Shown: positions 42,694-52,330, numbered from the stretch's first letter. The stretch: 52,467 bases of DNA from Acidobacteriota bacterium (GCA_016201205.1 JACQDF010000139.1:1-52467), one strand, 5' to 3'. Made by a program: numbers and translations. Notes: generated by a model from the letters alone, not told the origin.

Positions 42694-45087
42694 ATGACCA
42701 AGGGCGATTGGCTTTCCCGGCGTGCGTTTCTCGCTTCCGCCGGCGCAGTCGCGGGGGGGCCCTTGCTCGGCATGCCGGCCACGCCTTCGACCGGCCGGAT
42801 GGGGGCATTACGGCGGGACATCGTCGAGTCGCCAGTTGGCATCGCGCTCGACCGCGCCCGGACTTTCACCCGCGTGTTCCAAGAAAACGAAGGTAAGCCC
42901 TGGGTCGTTCGAAAAGCCCAGGCGCTGCGCGAGTACTTCCGGACGACGCCGCTGTACGTCCGCCCGAACGATCGCATCGCCGGCTCGATTACGGAAACAC
43001 CCGGCGCTATGCCCGTGATCGTAGAACTCGGCATCGGGGAGAACAATATTTACACCGGTGAGAATCCGGAACGGAAGGGATATTTGCGGGGCAAGATTCC
43101 GCAGGAGATCTGGGATTACTGGAGGGACCGGAACCTCTGGGGCCTTTACAGGGCGGAGAATCCCAGGGCGCGAAGCAGCAGTGTGCCGGACGACCCGAGC
43201 CAGCCCACGGAGTACAAGTTCCTCTCCAACCAAGGTCACCTGAGCCCCAGCTACGGAGAGTTGCTGGGGATCGGGCTGGGTGGCATTCTCCAGCGGCTCA
43301 AGCAGCGCCGCACAAACGAGGCCGACCCCAAGAAGCTGGCTTTCCTGACCGCCGCCGAACTAGCCGTCACGGGCGTGACGGATTGGGCGCAGCGCTACGC
43401 GAAGTTCCTCGCCGCCGAGGCGACGAGATCGGCAGACCGGGCCCGTTCCGCCGATCTCCGGGAGATGTCGCGGATCGCGGCGAAGATCGCGACCGGGCCG
43501 CCTCAGACGTTCCGCGAGGCGATGCAGCTCATCTGGCTCTGCCACCAGGCCATTCACATCGAAGGCCACGGCTACTCCTGCGCGCCAGACCACATCGACC
43601 GCCTGCTCTATCCCTTCTACGAAGCCGACAGGAAAGCCGGGCGGTTGGACGACGCCGAAGCGCTCGAATTGTGCGAGAACTTCCTCCTCAAGATGAAGGA
43701 CAACACCTTCTGGGGACCGGAGCACAACCTGACCCAGGGGCTGTGCACCGGCGGCTCGACTCCCGACGGACGCGACCTGACGAACCGGCTGTCGTGGATG
43801 TTCATCGAGGCAGCCACGAACCTGTCGATGCCGGAACCGCTCGTCTGGATCCGCTGGCATCCGAACATCGACCAGGAGTTCTTCGACTTCTGCCTCTCCC
43901 GGTTGGCCCGCGGCACCTGCTTCCCGCTGATGTGGAACGACAAGGTCATCCCCGAGGCGCTGATGGAGCTCGGCGTCGCCCGGGAAGACGCCTACAACTA
44001 CATCGCCGTCGGCTGCAACGAGCTGGCGATTCCCGGGCAGTTCTACTTCAACCCCGGCGCCTCGGCGAACTACCTGAAATCGCTCGAGCTGGCGCTGACC
44101 TCCGGAAAGGGATATGCAGGCGATTACAGGCTCAAGCCCCTCGCCCCTGCGACCCCTGAATTGAAGACCTTCGACGAGTTCGCGTCGGCCTTCGGCGCGT
44201 ACCTGAAGGACTCGATCGGCAAGAGCTACGCGGCGGAGATGAAGGTGCTGAAGGCACAGATCGAGTGGGGCCAAACGCCGTTCACGTCTTGCTTCTTTGA
44301 GGGCTGCATCGAGAAAGCCCAGGACCTGGCGCTGGGCGCCAAGTACAACATCCTCTCCTGCGGCGGCATTTTCTTCGCCAACGCGGTAGACGGCCTGGCC
44401 GCCGTCCGGCAGGTGGTCTACGAGAACAAGGAAGCAACACTGAGTGATGTTGCCGCGGCATGCCGCGCCAATTTCAAGGGCTGGGAGAAGCTGCGCGCCA
44501 AGCTGCTCGCCGCGCCAAAACACGGCAATGACGATCCCCGGATCGACGACATGATCCCGCTGGTTGAGCGATTGCGCGACGAGCCGATGAAGGAGATCTG
44601 CCGCGATCCCCGAGACGGCAGCCGCTTCGGAAACGGGCACGTCGTGCGCAGCTCGGCGGTCCGCACCGGGCTGGTAACACCCGCCACGCCCGACGGCCGG
44701 CTGGCCGGCACGCCGCTGGCCAGCTCCGTGGCTGCGTCAGTGGGCGCCGAAAAGAGCGGCCCCACGGCGCTGCTCAACTCGGTGGCGAAGCTCAACGTAA
44801 GGAAGAGCTGGCAGTCAGGCTATCAGGCGAACCTCCGTTTCCAGGGGGCGATGCTCGCGAGCAAGGCGAGCCGCGACAAAGTGCGCGTGATGCTCAACGT
44901 CTACTTCCACCGGGGCGGGGCGGAGCTGCAAGTCAACGCGATCGACACGGAAACCCTGCGCGCGGCGCAGAAGAACCCGGAACAGTACCGTGACCTGGTG
45001 GTGCGCATCGCCGGCTTCAGCGAGTTCTTCGTCCGGCTGAGCCCCGAGATGCAGGAAGACATCATCGCCCGCACGGCCCACATGTGA
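42694..45087 (+). CDS. Glycyl radical enzyme (PFL-like lyase/dehydratase) with twin-arginine signal
   Basis: A 797-residue glycyl radical enzyme. The radical Gly774 is in RIAGFSEFF; the catalytic Cys441 and Glu443 are in GCNE, the single-Cys plus Glu pattern of the eliminase/dehydratase group rather than the Cys-Cys of pyruvate formate-lyase. Before the normal GRE start (about residue 40) is an added Tat-type signal: SRRAFL, a Gly/Ala hydrophobic stretch and a possible cleavage after GMPA. A strong AGGAGG supports the ATG at 42694; the internal ATG at 42799 has none. The activase gene follows eight bases later. The substrate is unknown. Export of a GRE would be unusual. Confidence 0.9.
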   Translation: MTKGDWLSRRAFLASAGAVAGGPLLGMPATPSTGRMGALRRDIVESPVGIALDRARTFTRVFQENEGKPWVVRKAQALREYFRTTPLYVRPNDRIAGSITETPGAMPVIVELGIGENNIYTGENPERKGYLRGKIPQEIWDYWRDRNLWGLYRAENPRARSSSVPDDPSQPTEYKFLSNQGHLSPSYGELLGIGLGGILQRLKQRRTNEADPKKLAFLTAAELAVTGVTDWAQRYAKFLAAEATRSADRARSADLREMSRIAAKIATGPPQTFREAMQLIWLCHQAIHIEGHGYSCAPDHIDRLLYPFYEADRKAGRLDDAEALELCENFLLKMKDNTFWGPEHNLTQGLCTGGSTPDGRDLTNRLSWMFIEAATNLSMPEPLVWIRWHPNIDQEFFDFCLSRLARGTCFPLMWNDKVIPEALMELGVAREDAYNYIAVGCNELAIPGQFYFNPGASANYLKSLELALTSGKGYAGDYRLKPLAPATPELKTFDEFASAFGAYLKDSIGKSYAAEMKVLKAQIEWGQTPFTSCFFEGCIEKAQDLALGAKYNILSCGGIFFANAVDGLAAVRQVVYENKEATLSDVAAACRANFKGWEKLRAKLLAAPKHGNDDPRIDDMIPLVERLRDEPMKEICRDPRDGSRFGNGHVVRSSAVRTGLVTPATPDGRLAGTPLASSVAASVGAEKSGPTALLNSVAKLNVRKSWQSGYQANLRFQGAMLASKASRDKVRVMLNVYFHRGGAELQVNAIDTETLRAAQKNPEQYRDLVVRIAGFSEFFVRLSPEMQEDIIARTAHM

Positions 45088-45094
45088 GGAGAGC

Positions 45095-46024
45095 ATGAAA
45101 GGACGCGTCTTCGACATCCAGCGCTTCTCGATTTACGACGGGCCGGGCATCCGCACCACCGTCTTCCTGAAAGGATGCGATCTCCGCTGCCTCTGGTGCC
45201 ACAATCCGGAAAGCATCAGCCCGAAGCCGCAGCTCTCCTGGACGCTCGAGAAGTGCATCGCCTGCGGTGAGTGCTTCCCGGTGTGTCCGGAGGCCGCGCT
45301 CGCCAGGCGAGGAGACGGGAAGGCGGTCGTCGACTGGCTCCGCTGCACGGGGTGCGGCGACTGCGTCAAGGTCTGCGATGCCAAGGCGCTGGAGATGATC
45401 GGCCGCGACATGACCGTCGAGGAAGTGATGTCGGTGGTGCTCCGCGACCGCGACTACTACGTGGCCTCGGGCGGAGGCATCACGCTCTCCGGCGGCGAGC
45501 CGCTCTACCAGCCGGACTTCTGTGAGGCGCTGCTCGGCGCCGCCAAGGCGGAGCGGCTCCACTGCTCGGTCGAGACTTCGGGCCTCGCGGAATGGCGAAG
45601 CTTCGAGCGCCTGCTGCCAGTGGTGGACCTGTTTCTCTACGATTTCAAGGAGACGAATCCGCAGTTGCACACGGCGTTTATCGGGAAGCCGAACAGCGAG
45701 ATTGTGGCGAACCTTCGCGCGCTCCACCGCGCCGGCGCCAGCATCTTGCTGCGATGCCCGATGATCCCCGAGTACAACGCGCGCAAGGAACATCTGGACG
45801 GCATCGCAGCGCTGGCCCGGGAGTTGCCCCACCTGAAGGGAGTCGAGATTCTGCCCTACCACCGTCTGGGCCGGGCCAAACTCAAGCGGCTCGGTATGGT
45901 TTCTCGCATGCCCGAGTCGGTAAAGCCGCCCGACGAGGAAACGGTGCAGTCATGGCTCGTCCACCTGCGGAAGCAGGGTGTGCGCCTGGTGAATCAAGCC
46001 ACGGCCGCGGAAGCGCGGCTGTGA
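45095..46024 (+). CDS. Glycyl radical enzyme activase (radical SAM)
   Basis: A 309-residue activase. The radical SAM motif CDLRCLWC gives Cys28, Cys32, Cys35. An inserted ferredoxin-like domain holds two 4Fe-4S motifs (Cys54/57/60/64 and Cys84/87/90/94), as in activases of dehydratase- and lyase-type GREs but not of PFL. LSGGEPL is the SAM-binding GGE motif. It abstracts hydrogen from the GRE glycine using SAM and a reduced carrier in the cytoplasm. It has no export signal, so if the partner is exported it must be activated before export. Confidence 0.93.
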   Translation: MKGRVFDIQRFSIYDGPGIRTTVFLKGCDLRCLWCHNPESISPKPQLSWTLEKCIACGECFPVCPEAALARRGDGKAVVDWLRCTGCGDCVKVCDAKALEMIGRDMTVEEVMSVVLRDRDYYVASGGGITLSGGEPLYQPDFCEALLGAAKAERLHCSVETSGLAEWRSFERLLPVVDLFLYDFKETNPQLHTAFIGKPNSEIVANLRALHRAGASILLRCPMIPEYNARKEHLDGIAALARELPHLKGVEILPYHRLGRAKLKRLGMVSRMPESVKPPDEETVQSWLVHLRKQGVRLVNQATAAEARL

Positions 46025-46098
46025 CCAGTAGACCGGTAGCCCGCTCGCGCCTACTGCCTCACGCGAACTTCGTGTGAGAGAATAAGGGCCATATCAGA

Positions 46099-47295
46099 AT
46101 GGTTCGCAGTGTATCAGCCGCCTTGCTGTTCGTGTTTCTCGCCGCCTGCTCCGGGCCGTATTCGACGTCCACGGTGAAAGCGACCGGTTCCCAGCGCAAC
46201 CTGGAAGTGCGCGTGCGGGCGGTCGAGCTCGAGACGATTCCGGAAGTCATCAGCGCAACCGGGGAGCTGCTGGCGGAAGACCAGGCGACGCTTCGCGCCA
46301 AGGTCGCGGGCCGGGTGGCGAAACTCAATGTAGATCTGGGCTCCCGTGTCGAAGAGGGAGACGGGATTGCCGAAATCGAAAAAGAAGACTACGAGCTGCG
46401 ATGGAAGCAGGCCGAGGCGGCCGTCGAGCAAACGCGGGCGCGGCTGGGGCTCGGGCCAAACGCGGGCGACCAAGTGGACCCGCAGAACACATCCATCGTG
46501 CGGCAGGCGGCGGCATCGCTTCGAGAGGCGAGGCTGCTGAACAACAATGCCACCGAGCTGTACAAACAGGGAGTGGCGTCGAACGTGGATTATCAGCGGG
46601 CGGGTGTGGCACTTCAGGCCGCCGAAGCGCGTTATCAAGCGGCCATCGAGGAGGTTTACCGCACGCTCGCCGAGATCCTGCAACGCCGCTCGGAGCTGGC
46701 GCTGGCCCGCCAGCAGCTTGCCGACACGGTGATTCGCGCGCCCTTCCGCGGCGCCATCACGCAGAGGATCGCCACGGTGGGCGAATACCTGGCGGTGAAC
46801 GCGCCGGCGGTGGTGCTGGTGCGCTGGCATCCGCTGCGCATCCGGCTGCAAGTGCCCGAGCGGCAGGCGCACAAAGCGCGGGCCGGGCAGCGGATTGACC
46901 TGACCCTGGCGCAAGGGTCGGCACAGCCCGGCCGCGTGGTCCGGTTGAGCCCGGCGATCGAAGCGCAGAACCGGTCGCTGGTGGTGGAAGGCGAAATGCC
47001 GAATGAAGACGGGCAACTCCGCGCGGGGGCGTTTGTCGAAGCAACGATTACGGTGGATCCGCGGGCCAAGGGCATTGCGACGCCCGCCCGCTCGGTGCTC
47101 AGCTTTGCCGGCGTCGAGCGGGTGTTTGTCGCAGACCAGGGCGCATTGGACGAACGCATCGTCAAGCTGGGCCGGAGGCTCGAAGGGGACCGGGTCGAAA
47201 TCGTCAGTGGCTTGAAAGCAGGCGACAAGCTGGTTCTTGATCCGACCGATCGCTTCACCCCCGGCCTGAAAATCACCGTTGTCGGGCAGCCGTAA
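46099..47295 (+). CDS. RND efflux periplasmic adaptor, lipoprotein
   Basis: A 398-residue membrane fusion protein. The lipobox LAAC puts the lipidated Cys at 17. A biotinyl-lipoyl-like half (ATLRAKVAGRVAKLNVDLGSRVEEGD), an alpha-helical hairpin (about 95-195), the second lipoyl half (IRAPFRGAITQRIATVGEYL) and a beta-barrel domain follow in the usual order. It links an inner-membrane RND pump to an outer-membrane channel. The pump gene begins directly after its stop, so the two are coupled. No outer-membrane factor is in the window. Confidence 0.92.
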   Translation: MVRSVSAALLFVFLAACSGPYSTSTVKATGSQRNLEVRVRAVELETIPEVISATGELLAEDQATLRAKVAGRVAKLNVDLGSRVEEGDGIAEIEKEDYELRWKQAEAAVEQTRARLGLGPNAGDQVDPQNTSIVRQAAASLREARLLNNNATELYKQGVASNVDYQRAGVALQAAEARYQAAIEEVYRTLAEILQRRSELALARQQLADTVIRAPFRGAITQRIATVGEYLAVNAPAVVLVRWHPLRIRLQVPERQAHKARAGQRIDLTLAQGSAQPGRVVRLSPAIEAQNRSLVVEGEMPNEDGQLRAGAFVEATITVDPRAKGIATPARSVLSFAGVERVFVADQGALDERIVKLGRRLEGDRVEIVSGLKAGDKLVLDPTDRFTPGLKITVVGQP

Positions 47296-50200
47296 ATGCA
47301 GAAACTGGCCGAGGTATGTGTCCGCCGGCCTGTGTTTGCCGTCATGCTGATCCTGGCGCTGGTGGTGGTGGGCGCCGTGTCCTACACCAAGCTGGGGATC
47401 GACCGCTTCCCCGATATCGATCTGCCCATCGTGAGCGTTCGCACCACGCTGCCGGGAGCGGCGCCCGAAGAAATCGAGAGCACGGTGACCAAACGCATCG
47501 AAGACGCGGTGGCCACCGTCGAAGGCATTGAGAACATCCGCTCGATTTCAACCGAGAGCCTGTCCATCGTCACCATCACGTTCCATCTGAAGCGCAACAT
47601 CGACGTGGCCGCGCAGGATGTGCGCGACGCGGTGGCCGGCGTGCTCAGCCAGTTGCCCCGGGACACGAAGCCGCCGCTGATCAAGAAGCTGGATACAGAG
47701 GTTTCGCCGGTGATGAGCCTGGTGCTGTCGGGCACAAAGACGCCGCGCGAGCTGTATGAGATCGCGGACCGGGACGTGAAGGACGTCATCGAATCGCTGG
47801 GCGGAATCGGGCAGGTGCTGATCATCGGCGGGCAAAAACGCGCCGTCAACGTGTGGATCGACGCCAGCCGGCTGGCGGCCTACAGGATTCCCATCCTGCG
47901 CGTGCGTGACGCAGTGGCCCGTCAGAATTCCGATATCCCGGGCGGGCGCGTGGACGAAGGATCACGCGAGCTGGTGCTGCGCACCATCGGGCGCTTCCCG
48001 GACCCGGCTCTGTTCAACGAACTGGTGGTGACGACGATCGGAAACACGCCGGTGCGCATCAGGGACATCGGGTACGCCGAGGACGGGCACAAAGAGCAGC
48101 GGACGGCGGCGCAGTATGACGGCAAGCCGGCGGTGGCGCTGCAAATCCGGCGCCAATCCGGCTCGAACACCATCGAGGTGATCAACCATATCAAGGAGCG
48201 GCTGCCCCGCATCCGGCAGTTGCTTCCGCCGGGCGTGCGGCTGGAGGTGGCCCAGGATCAATCGCGGTATATCGAGAACGCGTTTCACGAGGTGCGGCTG
48301 CACCTTATCCTGGGGAGCATTTTCGCGTCTCTGGTGGTGTTTCTGTTCATGCGGAACTGGCGCGCCACGGTGATTGCGGCGGTGGCCATTCCGGCGTCGA
48401 TCATCTCGACATTCGGGGTGATGTACGCATTCGGGTTCACGCTCAACAACATCACCATGCTGGCGCTGGTGCTGATGGTGGGCGTGGTGATCGACGACGC
48501 CATCGTGGTGTTGGAAAACATCTTCCGCTTCGTGGAAGAGAAGAGGCTGCCGCCGATCGAGGCCGCCGTGCTGGCGACACGGGACATCGGGCTGGCGGTG
48601 ATGGCCACGACGCTGAGCCTGGTGGTGATCTTTCTGCCGGTGTCGTTCATGTCGAGCATCTCCGGGCGGTTCTTGTTCAGCTTCGGAGTGACGGCGGCGA
48701 CGGCGCTGCTGGTCTCCCTGCTGGTCAGCTTCTCGCTGACGCCGATGATGTCTTCGCGCATGCTGCGCGTCGAGCGGCATCCCAAGCCGGAGGACGAGGT
48801 GGAGGAATTCGAGTCGCGGCGGGGCTTTTATGCGGTGATCGACCGCTTCTATCACCGCATGCTGGCGTTCAGCATGCGCCATCGGCTGCTGGTCTCGGTG
48901 TTGGCGCTGTGCGTGGTCGCGTCCTGTGTGCCGCTGTACAAGATGGTGCGGCAGGAGTACATCCCGACCAACGTGGACGAAGGCGAATTCGAGATGTCGG
49001 TGAATGCGCCCGAGGGCGTCAGCCTGGCGTCGATGGCAGCCGTCGTCGAGCGCATCGAGCAGGAGCTGTTTTCTCTGCCCGGCGTCGAGCATGTGCTGAC
49101 CACGCTGGGGGCCGGGCATCTGGCGACCGTCAATGACGCGCGTCTGTTTGTGCGGATCGCGGACGTGGAGAACCGGGTGTTTTCGATTCCCCGGCTGATC
49201 CGCAAGACGCTCGGGGGAAAGCCGCTCGAGGCCTTCCAGGGGATCTACTCGCAGCGGGATGTGATGCAGGCGATCCGCGCGCGCATGAAGCAGTTCAAAG
49301 ATCTGCGTGTGTCGGTGCGCAATGCACAGTCGATGAGCCAGGGGTCGGCGCCGGTGGACATCGATTTTGTCATTCGCGGGCCCGAGTTGGAGGCGCTCAG
49401 CCGCTACAGCGAGCAGATGCGGCTGGCGGCGCTCGAAATCCCGGGGATGGTGGACGTGGACACGTCGCTGCGTGTGAACAAGCCGGAGCTGCGGGTGGCC
49501 ATTGATCGCGATCGGGCAGCGGATTTTGGCGTCGACGCCGCCGACATCGCCGGGTCCTTGCGTTTGATGGTGGGCGGCGACGATGAAGTTTCCCGCTACC
49601 GCGATACCAAGGTCGCCGAAGAATACGACGTCGAGATCCGTCTGACGGGAGTGGACCGCCGCGACGCCGGCGCCATTTCCAAACTGTATGTGCCGGCGCG
49701 CGGCGGGCAGATGGTGCGGCTCGACAACGTAGTCAGCATGAACGAAGGCCTGACGGCGTTTCGCATCGAGGCGCTGGACCGCCAGCGGCAGGTGGGAATA
49801 CGGGCCAATATCGCCCCCGGCTACGCGCTGGCGGACCGGCTCGATGAAATGTTTAAGGCGGCCGGGAAGCTCAACATGCCGGTAGCCTACTCGACGACGC
49901 TCATCGGGCGCAGCCGGGAATTCGAACGCACGTTCGGCGAGTTTCTGCTGGCGTTTGCCTTGTCCATCGCCTTCATGTACATGATTCTGGCGTCGCAATT
50001 CGAGAGCCTGATGCATCCGGTGACGATTCTGCTGAGCCTGCCGCTGGCGGTGCCGTTCGGCTTCTACTCATTGTGGCTGTTTCAGGACACGCTGAACCTG
50101 TATTCGGCGCTGGGAATCCTGGTGCTGTTCGGCGTGGTGAAGAAGAACTCGATTCTGCAAATCGATCACACCAACAACCTGCGGGCGGAAGGAAAGGGGC

Positions 50201-50475
50201 GGCTGGTGGCCATTATTCAGGCCAATCGGGACCGCCTTCGTCCCATTCTGATGACAACGCTGACGCTGGTGGCGGGGATGCTGCCGCTGGCGCTGGGCAC
50301 CGGTCCCGGCGCCGAAGAGCGGCGCTCGATTGCGATTGTGGTGATTGGCGGGCAGAGCCTTTCCCTGCTGCTGACGCTGCTGGTAACGCCGGTGGCGTAC
50401 TCGCTGTTTGACGATGTGGGAGCATGGGTGCGGCGGTTGCTGGGGCGGCAAAGACGGCCAGTGGCGGCCGATTAG
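47296..50475 (+). CDS. RND multidrug efflux permease (HAE1/AcrB-like)
   Basis: A 1059-residue inner-membrane pump. It has an N-terminal helix followed by KLGIDRFPDIDLPIVSV, the TM4 motif GVVIDDAIVVLENIFR with proton-relay acidic residues, two large periplasmic loops and a second block of helices (YMILASQFESLMHPVTILLS, LFGVVKKNSILQID). The length fits HAE1-family multidrug exporters. With the adaptor upstream it forms a two-gene operon without a local regulator. The substrates cannot be predicted. Confidence 0.95.
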   Translation: MQKLAEVCVRRPVFAVMLILALVVVGAVSYTKLGIDRFPDIDLPIVSVRTTLPGAAPEEIESTVTKRIEDAVATVEGIENIRSISTESLSIVTITFHLKRNIDVAAQDVRDAVAGVLSQLPRDTKPPLIKKLDTEVSPVMSLVLSGTKTPRELYEIADRDVKDVIESLGGIGQVLIIGGQKRAVNVWIDASRLAAYRIPILRVRDAVARQNSDIPGGRVDEGSRELVLRTIGRFPDPALFNELVVTTIGNTPVRIRDIGYAEDGHKEQRTAAQYDGKPAVALQIRRQSGSNTIEVINHIKERLPRIRQLLPPGVRLEVAQDQSRYIENAFHEVRLHLILGSIFASLVVFLFMRNWRATVIAAVAIPASIISTFGVMYAFGFTLNNITMLALVLMVGVVIDDAIVVLENIFRFVEEKRLPPIEAAVLATRDIGLAVMATTLSLVVIFLPVSFMSSISGRFLFSFGVTAATALLVSLLVSFSLTPMMSSRMLRVERHPKPEDEVEEFESRRGFYAVIDRFYHRMLAFSMRHRLLVSVLALCVVASCVPLYKMVRQEYIPTNVDEGEFEMSVNAPEGVSLASMAAVVERIEQELFSLPGVEHVLTTLGAGHLATVNDARLFVRIADVENRVFSIPRLIRKTLGGKPLEAFQGIYSQRDVMQAIRARMKQFKDLRVSVRNAQSMSQGSAPVDIDFVIRGPELEALSRYSEQMRLAALEIPGMVDVDTSLRVNKPELRVAIDRDRAADFGVDAADIAGSLRLMVGGDDEVSRYRDTKVAEEYDVEIRLTGVDRRDAGAISKLYVPARGGQMVRLDNVVSMNEGLTAFRIEALDRQRQVGIRANIAPGYALADRLDEMFKAAGKLNMPVAYSTTLIGRSREFERTFGEFLLAFALSIAFMYMILASQFESLMHPVTILLSLPLAVPFGFYSLWLFQDTLNLYSALGILVLFGVVKKNSILQIDHTNNLRAEGKGRLVAIIQANRDRLRPILMTTLTLVAGMLPLALGTGPGAEERRSIAIVVIGGQSLSLLLTLLVTPVAYSLFDDVGAWVRRLLGRQRRPVAAD

Positions 50476-50512
50476 TCTTCCTGGATGCGCACTTGGGGAT
50501 GCGGCTGCGCGG

Positions 50513-51376
50513 TTACGGGCGGATGCTTACTCTTTTCGCGCCGGGGAAGTCCGACGGCGCTTTCTGCGTCACCTTGCCGGTGGCCGCCCATTCGACGCCG
50601 CGCTGGAAGGTGACGATAAATCCGGTGCACTCGATGGCCTCGACGCCGTGGCCAAGGATGGTGTGGAAGACACGGCCTTTGCCGTATGCGATGGTCATCA
50701 GGGCGGGCTCGTGTTCGCCGGTACCGCCGGTGGCCGGGTCGGAAAAAGCGGTTGCCACGACGTGCAGGTTCTGCGCGGGACCGCGGAGCGAATCATAGAG
50801 CTCGTCCTTGGCGTGCATCCAGACCTCGGGCAGGCCCAGCATGATGGGGTGCTTGAGGTCGCGAGTGGTGAGCTGGAATTCGTGCTGGCGGCCGTGGTGG
50901 CCGCCTTTGCCGGCGGTCATGTCGCGGCTGAACTTGCCATCGCGGTAGCGGATGTAAGGGCCGGAGTTCTCGTCGCGGCCGCCCCAGCCTCCGAGGCCGA
51001 TGATGACATTATATTCTTTCCAGGATGGGAAGGCGTTGTCGGCGGCGTGGACGGTGACGAAGCCGCCGCCGGCGCGCAGGTATTTTTCAAAGGCCGCCTG
51101 GGTTTCCGGCGGCCAGACGCCGCCGCCTCCGAAGTCGGAGTAATTCGAGATCACGACTTGATACTGCTCGAACTCGGGGCGGAACGAAGACATATCCGCT
51201 CCGCGTGGAGGCGAGGTGGCGACCGCGGTCTGGAAGAGGCCGGAGTCCTCGAGGGCCTTCTTGAGCAAAGGCGTGGTGAGCTGCCACTGGTGGTTGTTCT
51301 GGCCGTCGATGATGAGGGCTCTGATCTGGGCGGCCTGACAGATGGAGGTGAGCAAGACAAGGGCGAGGCAACGCAT
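50513..51376 (-). CDS. ThuA domain protein, secreted
   Basis: A 287-residue exported protein (MRCLALVLLTSICQA signal). It has the ThuA/glutamine amidotransferase-like fold: IRALIIDGQNNHQW at the start, YQVVISNYSDFGG, YLRAGGGFVTVHAADNAFPSW, and GLPEVWMHAKDELYDSL with GKGRVFHTILGHG late. ThuA-like proteins are linked to sugar (trehalose) use, but many secreted copies in Acidobacteria and Planctomycetes have unknown substrates. It converges with the RND gene, 37 bases apart. Confidence 0.87.
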   Translation of the reverse strand: MRCLALVLLTSICQAAQIRALIIDGQNNHQWQLTTPLLKKALEDSGLFQTAVATSPPRGADMSSFRPEFEQYQVVISNYSDFGGGGVWPPETQAAFEKYLRAGGGFVTVHAADNAFPSWKEYNVIIGLGGWGGRDENSGPYIRYRDGKFSRDMTAGKGGHHGRQHEFQLTTRDLKHPIMLGLPEVWMHAKDELYDSLRGPAQNLHVVATAFSDPATGGTGEHEPALMTIAYGKGRVFHTILGHGVEAIECTGFIVTFQRGVEWAATGKVTQKAPSDFPGAKRVSIRP

Positions 51377-51474
51377 ATGAGATTTATATCACCAGCAGGC
51401 ACGCGTGTGTCGAGAGGCATTGACTCCGGCAGAGAGTTCTGCTAACCAAAAGCCAGCCTTCCCGAGGAGGGACT

Positions 51475-51924
51475 ATGAGAACAAGCGAGCCGATTCGAGC
51501 AATTCTGCGGATGAAAGGGCCGGAGCTGTTCAGCCTGCCGCCGGACGCGTCTGTCTACGACGCGATCGCGCTGATGTCGGAAAAGAGCGCCGGAGCGCTG
51601 CTGGTCATGGACCACGGCCTTCTGGCAGGGATCATTTCCGAGCGGGACTACGCGCGGAAAGTGATTTTGATGGGCAAGTCGTCGCGCGAGACGGCGATCC
51701 GGGAAATCATGTCGTTCCCGGTGATCCGCGTGAGCCTGGAAGAGACAGTGGATGAATGCATGCGGATCATGACGGCAAGACGGATCCGGCATTTGCCCGT
51801 GGTGGACGGGGAGCGCGTGGCAGGGATCGTTTCGATCGGGGATATCGTGAAGTGGATCATCACCAGGCAGGAAGAGACGATCCAGCAGTTGGAGAGCTAC
51901 ATCGCGGGAGCGTATCCCGGGTGA
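51475..51924 (+). CDS. Two-CBS-domain protein
   Basis: A 149-residue cytoplasmic protein made of two CBS domains (about 8-62 and 75-130: LFSLPPDASVYDAIALMSEKSAGALLVM, then VIRVSLEETVDECMRIMTARRIRHLPVVDG), split here as short motifs of the usual repeat. CBS pairs bind AMP, ATP or SAM and sense energy state. GAGGAGGGA precedes the ATG. It stands alone before the rRNA operon leader; no partner domain is fused. Confidence 0.88.
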   Translation: MRTSEPIRAILRMKGPELFSLPPDASVYDAIALMSEKSAGALLVMDHGLLAGIISERDYARKVILMGKSSRETAIREIMSFPVIRVSLEETVDECMRIMTARRIRHLPVVDGERVAGIVSIGDIVKWIITRQEETIQQLESYIAGAYPG

Positions 51925-52016
51925 GCGTTCCGATTGTCTAACTTGTTGAAAATGCGGTATTTGAAGGAATAAGCGGGGGTCGGTCACAGATTGGCCCAAA
52001 ATATTTGCGGCGGCAC

Positions 52017-52045
52017 TTGCCAACAGGCCTACTTTTCGGTAGACT
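52017..52045 (+). promoter_or_regulatory. Candidate rRNA operon promoter
   Basis: TTGCCA (52017-52022) and TAGACT (52040-52045) are 17 bases apart, with an AT-rich CAAAATATTT upstream that could act as an UP element. It would give a leader of about 350 bases before 16S. A second weaker match is TTGAAA-17-ATAAGC near 51944-51972. The 51925-52405 gap holds no gene. Confidence 0.5.
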
Positions 52046-52297
52046 GGCAGATGGCTGCAGTAACAGCGGAGTGAGGTAAGCAGTCAGAGCCGCACCGAGG
52101 GGTGTGGCGGTCCAACGACAGCCGGTAGACCATGGTTTGGTTTCTCGCGGCTGACCTCCAGAAGTTCTTTTCGAGACTCCAATTTTCTCGAGCGTGGTGG
52201 ACCCCGGTTGGAAAGCTGGTGTGGACATACGCTCGAACGGGTTTCGAGGCCTGCTCGCGCGCGGTCTTCCGCAAGGACCGGCCGCAGCGGAGCGCAG

Positions 52298-52330
52298 ATC
52301 TTTGACAATCTGGTTGGACGTTAAAACGTC
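52298..52330 (+). promoter_or_regulatory. rRNA leader boxA-like antitermination site and small hairpin
   Basis: GATCTTTGACAAT (52298-52309) matches the boxA sequence found in rRNA leaders, where NusB/NusE bind to prevent early termination. It is followed by the palindrome GACGTT-AA-AACGTC (52317-52330). Both lie 75-110 bases before the 16S gene. Confidence 0.6.

Noticed and set aside
42799..42801. Internal ATG as the true start of the glycyl radical enzyme
   Set aside because: No Shine-Dalgarno precedes it, whereas 42694 has AGGAGG at good spacing.
46058..46078. Hairpin between the activase and the RND adaptor as a terminator
   Set aside because: CTCACGCGA/TTCGTGTGAG can pair, but no T-run follows, so termination is not supported.
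52302..52307. TTGACA in the rRNA leader as a -35 box
   Set aside because: No suitable -10 follows at 16-18 bases, and the surrounding sequence fits boxA.
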